Below are positions 1 through 4,997 of a DNA stretch of 5,300 nt, piece after piece. The translations under genes were made by a program, and so were the position numbers. Under the pieces are notes generated by a model. It saw only the letters and a program-made list of their open reading frames with translations, was not told where the DNA came from and did no database searches. Origin of the DNA: Thermoplasmata archaeon. GTDB taxonomy: Bacteria; Actinomycetota; Acidimicrobiia; Acidimicrobiales; Acidimicrobiaceae. Position 1 is the stretch's first letter; each line of letters opens with the position of its first letter. The stretch spans positions 1 to 5,300 of the forward strand of contig JAKBHQ010000101.1 in assembly GCA_021836665.1 (NCBI GenBank), written 5' to 3'.

Positions 1-803
1 CCAACTTTCAACAGGTCTGAATTGGCGGCTGCGGCGCCGACCCAGGAAAACCATGCCGGTGAAATGTCGAAGCGCCTAGCATCCTTCGCTAGGCGTAGCG
101 GAAGGCCATAGTAGGAGTCGTGAATTACTTCGCCGGCAAACCATCCGGCCGAAGTTGGCGAGAGCTTAGACCCCATCCTTTGCGAAATAGACATGTAAGC
201 CACCCCTCTAGGGGTGCAAAGCCATTTGTAAGCGGCGCACACGACTGCGTCAAACTGACCCGCTTCGATCGGTAGCCAGCCGATGGCCTGGGTAGCGTCA
301 ACAACGGTCATGGCTCCAACGCTTTGGGCCGCCTCACTGATTGCCGCTAGGTCCACTACCTCTCCGGTGGAAGATTGCACAGCGGACGTCGCTACCAGGT
401 CACAACCCTCTGCTACGCGCTCGACTATGTCTCCGAGGGCTACGGGTATTACGCGAATACCTCTGGCCTGCGCGACTAACCAAGGAAAGAGGTTTGAGGT
501 GAATTCCAGTTCTGGTACAACCACTACCTGGCCCTCGCTAAGTGAATCGGCGATAATGCCTATCAACTGGGATGCCGAGGCTCCAACGGTCACCGAGCTC
601 GCCCCGATCCCTACGATTTCTGCGAAGCTCCGCCGGGCAAGATCGGTTGCGTCTTGCCATTCCTCCCAGACGCCGGTTCCATCCTTCCAGTTTTCAAGGG
701 CGTTTTGGACCTTGTTAAAGGTCTCGATCGAAGGAATTCCGTAGCTCGCAGTGTCGACAAACCTCCCTCCTGGGTTACTCCACAACCCTGAGAGTCCTGA
801 CAT
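1..803 (-). CDS. Class V PLP-dependent aminotransferase (cysteine desulfurase/isopenicillin-N-epimerase-like), C-terminus off window
   Basis: Translating the minus strand from the ATG at 803 gives 267 uninterrupted residues running off the window. Class V fold-type I landmarks occur in order. Residues 139-147 (TSAVQSSTG) match the usual S-H-V-S-x-x-TG region, but the His is replaced by Ala-Val. VVDATQAIGW (167-176) supplies the Asp that pairs with the PLP ring nitrogen (D169) and the adjacent Gln (Q172). AAYKWLCTPRG (190-200) carries the Schiff-base lysine K193. RFDISPAWFSWVGAA (244-258) is the substrate-side region. Family members use cytoplasmic PLP chemistry such as desulfuration, epimerisation or transamination; the substrate cannot be read here. 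Full-length members have about 350-400 residues, so roughly 100 are missing. The start is supported by AGAGGAG at 810-816, 6 nt upstream. No SUF or isc genes are in view, so a housekeeping Fe-S role is not supported by context. Confidence 0.9.
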   Translation of the reverse strand, partial: MSGLSGLWSNPGGRFVDTASYGIPSIETFNKVQNALENWKDGTGVWEEWQDATDLARRSFAEIVGIGASSVTVGASASQLIGIIADSLSEGQVVVVPELEFTSNLFPWLVAQARGIRVIPVALGDIVERVAEGCDLVATSAVQSSTGEVVDLAAISEAAQSVGAMTVVDATQAIGWLPIEAGQFDAVVCAAYKWLCTPRGVAYMSISQRMGSKLSPTSAGWFAGEVIHDSYYGLPLRLAKDARRFDISPAWFSWVGAAAANSDLLKV

Positions 804-859
804 AAAAAGCTCCTCTTTTAGTTATATGACCTAAAGGTTACCGTTTCTCGGCGAGGTGG

Positions 860-879
860 CACCGTCCTTCAGGACGGTG
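860..879 (-). repeat. IS200/IS605-type right-end hairpin
   Basis: Two perfect 9-nt arms, CACCGTCCT and AGGACGGTG, are separated by only 2 nt. On the minus strand the hairpin lies just downstream of the final stop of the transposase remnant, preceded by GCGATTCACC. This is the arrangement seen at right ends of IS200/IS605 elements, where TnpA recognises a subterminal hairpin in single-stranded DNA. It is not followed by a T-run, so it does not read as an intrinsic terminator. It sits 57 nt upstream of the aminotransferase start, within that gene's presumed leader or promoter region. The exact element boundary, expected in about 820-855, and a left end could not be placed. Confidence 0.6.
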
Positions 880-891
880 GTGAATCGCTAA

Positions 892-1149
892 TTATGCATC
901 TGGTCGATTCTGTTGCTCGATGTATTAACGTAATGTCGAAATCGGCGCCCCATCGACAGACCCAGCAAGGCGGGAGCTAGACCGGAGCTTGTTTGCACGC
1001 CAGTAGTGTTGTCGCAGTTCGGGAAATTCCCGACGGAGCCGTCGCGAAAAAACACCCTTCAGACTATTTACCGCCTTCAATTTTGCAGCCTTCCGCGGGA
1101 AGTTCGCCAACAGGTGCGCATGGTTTGGTTCTCCGTTGAACTGCGCCAA
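892..1149 (-). pseudogene. IS200/IS605-family Y1 transposase (TnpA) remnant, 5'-truncated and interrupted by a stop codon
   Basis: The frame reads FNGEPNHAHLLANFPRK, then VNSLKGVFSRRLRREFPEL, HYWRANKL and AGSVDGAPISTLR, which is recognisably the C-terminal two thirds of a TnpA of the Y1 HUH type. The HUH histidines survive as H-A-H (codons about 1122-1114). At 925-927 a TAA stop interrupts the frame. Reading on in the same frame gives YIEQQNRP and a second TAA at 892-894. In the family this reads QYIEQQ, so a single CAA to TAA change explains the stop and removes the helix with the catalytic tyrosine (codon 922-924). The first 45 or so residues are absent: the frame closes upstream at a TAA near 1169, and 1149 is only a TTG. 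LRSSSRLAGS also departs from the usual LWSxSYFAGS. I infer a dead element; the family assignment is firm. Confidence 0.85.
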
Positions 1150-1289
1150 GTAGTGGGAGGGTGTTGTTTAGCTCAGAACCTAAATGGGGGATCGTTCAGA
1201 ATGACTTAATTGAGCCGTAACATTGTGTCGTTTGCTTTTCAACTTTGTTGCCTTGGGTGTTGATCAGGCGTTTTTGTGGTGACGCTATT

Positions 1290-1295
1290 TAGAAT
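1290..1295 (+). promoter_or_regulatory. Candidate -10 element (TAGAAT) for a leaderless transcript of the ACT-domain gene
   Basis: TAGAAT ends 6 nt before the ATG at 1302. Transcription beginning at the usual distance would start on the A of the start codon itself. No Shine-Dalgarno sequence precedes that ATG and no convincing -35 box is seen at 16-18 nt. Both facts fit the TANNNT-only leaderless promoters common in actinobacteria. This is a pattern match only. Confidence 0.4.
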
Positions 1296-1301
1296 GAAGC
1301 G

Positions 1302-1955
1302 ATGGCACTGTTTGTACTGCGAATATGGCTCGACGATCGTCCAGGTGCGTTAGGTGCCGTCGCGAGTAGAATCGGCGCAGTCAAGGGCGACTTAGTCGGA
1401 ATAGAGATACTAGAGCGCGGTGGAGGCAGGGCAATCGATGAATTATTAGTCGATTTGGCAAATCCAGAGCTCGTTTCTTTGATGGCCCGTGAGATTTCCG
1501 AAGTGGATGGCGCAGACGTCGAGGATATCCGTCCGGCGTCCGATGGGATGAGAGACGTTCGAATTTCCGCGCTATCATCAATTGCTACTTTGATGGAAAT
1601 GACCAATTCAAAAGATTTCGTTTCTGAATTGATTGGGACGGTCATTTTCGATTTTGAATCCGACTGGTCCTGCCTGATTAGACCTAAGACGCAAGAAATG
1701 CTGGTCGCTTCTGGGGAAGTTCCGACGAGTAGCTGGCTTAGCGCATTTGTTGAGGGGACGGCTACCCTCGGTGATAGTGGCGAGATTCAAGGGCCGGGCG
1801 ACGTAGCTTGGGCACCATTGGCGGGTTCGGAATTGGTAGTAGTGGTGGGCCGGGAAAAGCGCCCTTATCGAGTGATAGAGCGAGAGCAGCTCAGGTTGAT
1901 TGGAAGGATAGCCGACGTTCGATACAGAGAACTTTTGGCTAAGAGTGCTGGCTAA
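1302..1955 (+). CDS. ACT domain + GAF-like domain protein, putative small-molecule sensor
   Basis: The 217-residue soluble protein has two parts. Residues 4-78 form an ACT domain: a first strand FVLRIWLDD, the characteristic turn DRPGALGAVASRIG (12-25) that forms the ligand-binding loop in this fold, then LVGIEILERG and IDELLVDL. After a helical link (about 86-112), residues 112-214 look like a degenerate GAF domain: GTVIFDFESDWSCLI, PGDVAWAPLAGSELVVVVGRE and a closing helix EREQLRLIGRIADVRYRELL. There is no DNA-binding domain, catalytic motif or membrane segment. ACT domains usually bind amino acids and GAF domains bind nucleotides or other small ligands, so sensing or allosteric control is inferred; the ligand and partner are unknown. 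A TAG lies in frame at 1290-1292, making ATG 1302 the first possible start, and no ribosome binding site precedes it. Its 3' end overlaps the convergent glpK by 17 nt. Confidence 0.85.
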   Translation: MALFVLRIWLDDRPGALGAVASRIGAVKGDLVGIEILERGGGRAIDELLVDLANPELVSLMAREISEVDGADVEDIRPASDGMRDVRISALSSIATLMEMTNSKDFVSELIGTVIFDFESDWSCLIRPKTQEMLVASGEVPTSSWLSAFVEGTATLGDSGEIQGPGDVAWAPLAGSELVVVVGREKRPYRVIEREQLRLIGRIADVRYRELLAKSAG

Positions 1956-3423
1956 ACCTTTTTGCGTGTTCGAGTGCTATGGACCACCTATCATGCCGGG
2001 ACCTCGGTCCGCCTTTGGATTTTGTCGGTATGAAGGATCTATCGGACTCATACAGTGAAGCAAGTTCCTCCATGTTGGACCAAAAGCCCGAACCTAGACC
2101 GCTGGCGAATGCGGCTCCAAGTGTTGTCGATTCCAGTGATGCGCTCCGGGAAACCTCGATACCAAGCTGATCCGCTTGGAACTGGCATAGCGTGTCCATG
2201 ATTGCCGCTCCACCGTCGACCCTAAGGTTGTCGATTGGATTTTCAAGTAGTCCATTTATTGCGCTAATCACATCCTGTGTCTGAAACGCCATCGCCTCTA
2301 TCGCCCCCCTAATGATGTGGGCTTTGGATGTACCCTGAGAGATTCCGGTGATGGAAGCCCTAACCGACGGAGTGAGGTGTGGAGAGCCAAGTCCTTCAAA
2401 AGCCGGTACCAGGACGACACCTCCTGAGTCGTTTACGCTCTGGGCCAGCAGGGATGCTTCTTGGTAATCGTTGAATATTTTTAGGTCGTCCCTCATCCAT
2501 CTTAGGATCGAACCGCAGGCGAATATGGAGCCTTCTATGGCGTAGGTCGCTTTTCCGTCGGGCATGAGCCAGGCAACTGAGACCAATAACCCATGCGAAG
2601 GTTGCGGTCGAATTTCACCTGCGTTCACCAGGATGAAGGACCCTGTTCCGTAGGTATTTTTTGCCATTCCAAAACGGATGCACCCCTGACCCAGTAGCGA
2701 AGCCTGTTGGTCGCCGAGGATGCCTGTTATCTCGACACCCCTTAGCTTCGGGTGGATCTCTTGAGCGATTACCTGGAAGCTCTCAAAGCTGCTTTTTACT
2801 TCGGGCAAGGCGACTTCTGACAGTCCGAAAATGTCGACTAGCTCGTCGGAAAAGCGCATCTTGTCTGTGTCGAACAGTAGGGTTCTCGAAGCGTTTGACG
2901 CATCGGTAAGGGGGGGCTGTTTGGTCAATTTGTGGGCTATGAAGCTGTCCACGGTCAACAACGTGACTTTGCTATCGAGCCCAGCCTCCCTGAGGTCCGA
3001 CAGGGCCATCTTCGCCTTTGTAGCGCTGAAATATGGATCTATGGCAAGGCCGGTTAGCTCGCTTACTCGGGGTCCATAACCTTGATCCTTGAGCCCGTCA
3101 CAATACTTTTCACTCCTACGATCGAGCCAAAGTATTAGCGGGGTCAGTGGTTCCATCGTCTTTGAGTCGACTAAGAGAAAACTCTCCCGCTGATTAGTGA
3201 TTCCGACACTGGCTACCGTACGATCGCCAAGGCCGTCACAGACCGACCTGAGGCACCAAAGAACCGAATTCCACACCTCTGTCGGGTCCTGTTCGGCCTT
3301 TCCCATGCCATCGGTAGTCACTGTGGTCTCCAGTGATGCACTTAGCACAGTCTTGGCTGACTCGTCGAGTGCCGATACCTTTACCGATGAGGTGCCGGCG
3401 TCTATAGCTATCACAACTGCCAT
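1939..3423 (-). CDS. glpK: Glycerol kinase (FGGY family)
   Basis: This 494-residue cytoplasmic enzyme should phosphorylate glycerol with ATP to sn-glycerol-3-phosphate, feeding glycolysis and lipid synthesis. It aligns by eye with E. coli GlpK (about 500 residues) end to end. The N-terminal phosphate loop reads IDAGTSS (7-13; E. coli DQGTT). All glycerol-contacting residues known from E. coli GlpK have counterparts: R79 and E80 in GITNQRE, W99 in LILWL, Y131 in IDPYFSATK, D238 in GDQQAS and F263 in GTGSFIL. The C-terminal half has the ATP-site signatures VPAFEGLGSP (339-348) and RVDGGA (401-406). The GGTR loop that binds fructose-1,6-bisphosphate in E. coli reads HPKLRGVE here, and the EIIA-Glc contact region near the C-terminus is not conserved, so enterobacterial-type feedback is unlikely. 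The ATG at 3423 has only a distant AAGGA, 13 nt upstream. The epimerase gene ends 68 nt upstream on the same strand with no terminator between, so co-transcription is likely. No glpF or glpD is visible. Confidence 0.93.
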   Translation of the reverse strand: MAVVIAIDAGTSSVKVSALDESAKTVLSASLETTVTTDGMGKAEQDPTEVWNSVLWCLRSVCDGLGDRTVASVGITNQRESFLLVDSKTMEPLTPLILWLDRRSEKYCDGLKDQGYGPRVSELTGLAIDPYFSATKAKMALSDLREAGLDSKVTLLTVDSFIAHKLTKQPPLTDASNASRTLLFDTDKMRFSDELVDIFGLSEVALPEVKSSFESFQVIAQEIHPKLRGVEITGILGDQQASLLGQGCIRFGMAKNTYGTGSFILVNAGEIRPQPSHGLLVSVAWLMPDGKATYAIEGSIFACGSILRWMRDDLKIFNDYQEASLLAQSVNDSGGVVLVPAFEGLGSPHLTPSVRASITGISQGTSKAHIIRGAIEAMAFQTQDVISAINGLLENPIDNLRVDGGAAIMDTLCQFQADQLGIEVSRSASLESTTLGAAFASGLGSGFWSNMEELASLYESDRSFIPTKSKGGPRSRHDRWSIALEHAKRFSQHS

Positions 3424-3491
3424 GAGGGAAAAGATATCCTTACTGTGCTAACAATTGTGCCGAAATCGAAACCTCAGGGCGATAAGTTTCG

Positions 3492-4382
3492 TTAGTGGGC
3501 CGAAATGAAGTCTTGCCAAGTAGTTGCTAGTCCTTCGGCGATCATAACGTCGGGAGTAAAGCCCCATCTTTCCGTGCCCGAAAGGTCGACGTCGACGCCT
3601 CGCATTTCTCCCGATTGGGCGTCGATGTGGACTGGTTGTAGGTCCTTCTTGGACACGTTAGATACGAGCTGCACCAACTTATTTACGCTGATCGACTCGC
3701 CAGAACCTATGGGATGAACTCCGGAGACGTCGGCCTTGATTGCCTTTATGAAGGCGCCCGCTACGTCATCTACAAAGACGTAGTCACGATACTGTTCTCC
3801 ATCTCCATAGATGGCGAACTTTCCGGTACCGGTGGCAAATTTAAAGAGCCTCGGCACAATCGAATCCTTCTGCCACATTTCCGGACCGTATACGTTGGTC
3901 AACCTCAAAGACGTCGATGCCATCCCGTAGCAGGAGCCATAAGCGCTCAGTAATGACTCAGCGGCCGCCTTGGATGCACCGTAAGGGGTTAGTGGCCGAC
4001 TGGGAGAATTTTCGGAGATCTTGGAGTCGCTTTGGCCTACAACTGCGTTTGTTGAGGCAAAGACAAAAGAGGTGCAGCCGCTTATCCTGGCCTGCTCGAG
4101 TAGTACCTGTGTCCCTCCGACGTTCACGTCAAAGACCTCTTGGGGTATTTTAATCGAATTCAAGACCGAGGTCATTGCGGCAAGATGAACCACCGATTCG
4201 GGCTGGAATCCGAAGGCAATTGCAACCGAATTGGCGTCCCTGATGTCGCACTGGTGGTATTCAACCCCGTCAACCCTGGGCTCCTTCAAATCGACCACTA
4301 TTACCTGGTAGCCCTCCTGGACAAGTCTTTTTGTCAGTCGGGTACCAATGAAGCCTGACCCCCCGGTTACAAGCACCCGCAC
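3492..4382 (-). CDS. NAD-dependent epimerase/dehydratase (extended SDR, UDP-glucose 4-epimerase-like)
   Basis: The 296-residue protein is a nucleotide-sugar-type extended SDR acting in the cytoplasm. The Rossmann signature TGGSGFIG (6-13) opens the protein, and Asp31 at the end of the second strand favours NAD over NADP. D46 in CDIRD and HLAAM (66-70) are typical cofactor contacts. Catalytic residues are S110 or T111 in FASTN, Y134 and K138 in YGASK. LRLTNVYGP (159-167) and RDYVFVDDVA (199-208) are standard substrate-domain motifs of UDP-sugar epimerases. The length is slightly short of the roughly 310-340 of GalE/RmlB-like enzymes, but both ends look complete. The exact sugar (UDP-Glc/Gal, UDP-uronate or a dTDP-sugar) cannot be decided. 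The start is GTG, backed by a strong AAGGAGG 10 nt upstream. It lies upstream of glpK on the same strand and is divergent from gtrA, whose family handles lipid-linked sugars, which supports an envelope-glycan role. Confidence 0.92.
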   Translation of the reverse strand: MRVLVTGGSGFIGTRLTKRLVQEGYQVIVVDLKEPRVDGVEYHQCDIRDANSVAIAFGFQPESVVHLAAMTSVLNSIKIPQEVFDVNVGGTQVLLEQARISGCTSFVFASTNAVVGQSDSKISENSPSRPLTPYGASKAAAESLLSAYGSCYGMASTSLRLTNVYGPEMWQKDSIVPRLFKFATGTGKFAIYGDGEQYRDYVFVDDVAGAFIKAIKADVSGVHPIGSGESISVNKLVQLVSNVSKKDLQPVHIDAQSGEMRGVDVDLSGTERWGFTPDVMIAEGLATTWQDFISAH

Positions 4383-4392
4383 TTTAAATTGA

Positions 4393-4399
4393 CCTCCTT
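4393..4399 (-). promoter_or_regulatory. Strong Shine-Dalgarno (AAGGAGG) fixing the GTG start of the epimerase
   Basis: AAGGAGG on the minus strand lies 10 nt before the GTG at 4382, and the GTG is followed directly by the first Rossmann strand RVLVTGG. The site also argues against a plus-strand TTG start at 4389, which would place gtrA coding sequence across this signal. Confidence 0.8.
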
Positions 4400-4454
4400 G
4401 GGCTTTGATACTCGTGGCGGAACCCGACTGCGAGTACTACGACGTAGGGTATTC

Positions 4455-4460
4455 ATTCTA
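4455..4460 (-). promoter_or_regulatory. Candidate -10 element (TAGAAT) for the epimerase-glpK direction
   Basis: TAGAAT on the minus strand is the same hexamer as the one before the ACT gene. Transcription from it would begin near 4448 and give a leader of about 66 nt that includes the AAGGAGG site. No good -35 box is seen. It lies in the divergent region shared with gtrA. This is a pattern match only. Confidence 0.25.
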
Positions 4461-4468
4461 GTCGTGGA

Positions 4469-4474
4469 TAAGAT
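4469..4474 (+). promoter_or_regulatory. Candidate -10 element (TAAGAT) for gtrA
   Basis: TAAGAT fits TANNNT and would place the transcription start near 4481, next to the GTG codons at 4479 and 4482. That would give a leaderless or nearly leaderless transcript, the same geometry as at 1290-1302. No clear -35 box or Shine-Dalgarno accompanies it. Confidence 0.25.
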
Positions 4475-4481
4475 AGTAGTG

Positions 4482-4997
4482 GTGATTAATTCCCAAGGTC
4501 CACTCGGGCGGCTCGTAGAGCGCTCTATGAGATCGGACCTGTCTAAGAAGTTCGTGAAGTATGCCGTCGGGTCCGGAGTGTCCGCCGTTGTGTCCTACGT
4601 GACCCTGATACTTAGCTTTGGAGTATTTCATCTCTTTGAAGCGAGGGGCTCGGCGATATTTGCCACTTTGGTCGGGGCAGTCCCTTCCTACTTTCTAAAC
4701 CGTAACTGGGCTTGGCAAAAGAGGGATAGGTCGTCACTTTCCAAAGAGGTCGTTCCTTACCTCATCATGGCGATTATAGGGTTGGTCTTCTCGACTTGGT
4801 CTACCGACTTTGCGAGTAGCCACTCTTCAATTGCGGGGCCTCCTCACTCTAGCGCCGCAGTTTTGTTCGTATCTGGTGCATACATTGGATCGTTTGCCGT
4901 CCTGTGGTTTGCAAAGTTCGCTTTTTTAAACCGCTTTCTTTTCGCGACGACTCAAGAAACGGGAGCCAATGCCTTGGAAGCTAACGTCGTCGACTAG
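4482..4997 (+). CDS. GtrA-family membrane protein
   Basis: This is a small integral membrane protein of the GtrA family, whose members are thought to help move polyprenyl-phosphate-linked sugars across the cytoplasmic membrane for glycan decoration. From the GTG at 4482 it has 171 residues and four predicted helices: about 25-49 (VKYAVGSGVSAVVSYVTLIL), 57-73, 89-110 (VVPYLIMAIIGLVFSTW) and 125-147. The family hallmarks are LNRNWAW after helix 2 (72-78) and KFAFLNRFLF after helix 4 (145-154), both basic-aromatic cytoplasmic turns. The frame stays open back to a TTG at 4389, but that start overlaps the epimerase's ribosome binding site on the other strand. GTG 4464, GTG 4482 and ATG 4527 are the realistic starts, and none has a strong Shine-Dalgarno; 4482 is chosen because of TAAGAT upstream. 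The family-conserved part begins near 4550 in any case. Its stop shares CTAG with the convergent next gene. Confidence 0.8.
   Translation: MINSQGPLGRLVERSMRSDLSKKFVKYAVGSGVSAVVSYVTLILSFGVFHLFEARGSAIFATLVGAVPSYFLNRNWAWQKRDRSSLSKEVVPYLIMAIIGLVFSTWSTDFASSHSSIAGPPHSSAAVLFVSGAYIGSFAVLWFAKFAFLNRFLFATTQETGANALEANVVD

Noticed and set aside
283..744. 153-codon open frame on the plus strand
   Set aside because: It lies entirely antisense to the class V aminotransferase, whose motifs are unmistakable. Its own translation is low-complexity (Ser/Thr/Ala rich) with no recognisable domain.
821..826. TATAAC on the minus strand as a -10 box for the aminotransferase
   Set aside because: Transcription from it would start within or beside the AGAGGAG ribosome binding site, cutting into the leader that the good Shine-Dalgarno implies. 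No -35 box is present.
1006..1209. 67-codon plus-strand frame
   Set aside because: It is the antisense shadow of the transposase remnant, with no ribosome binding site or known motif.
1294..1353. ATG at 1294 opening a 19-codon out-of-frame peptide that overlaps the ACT gene start
   Set aside because: It would be translated only if the transcript began upstream of 1294, which the leaderless geometry argues against. It has no ribosome binding site and no recognisable sequence.
2661..3451. Several 60-85 codon plus-strand frames across glpK
   Set aside because: All are antisense to conserved glycerol kinase motifs and show no domain of their own.
3451..3458. ACAATTGT palindrome upstream of glpK, resembling part of a lac-type operator
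   Set aside because: Only 8 nt are symmetrical and the flanks do not extend the symmetry. Such an octamer is expected by chance.
3471..3497. Inverted repeat GTTTCG/CGAAAC between the epimerase and glpK as a terminator
   Set aside because: It has 6-bp arms with a 13-nt loop and no T-run on either strand, and the right arm overlaps the epimerase stop. It is too weak to call, so co-transcription with glpK remains likely.
4389..4481. Upstream extension of gtrA to a TTG at 4389
   Set aside because: It would leave 6 nt between divergent start codons and overlie the epimerase Shine-Dalgarno. The extra N-terminal residues (arginine-rich) do not resemble the family.
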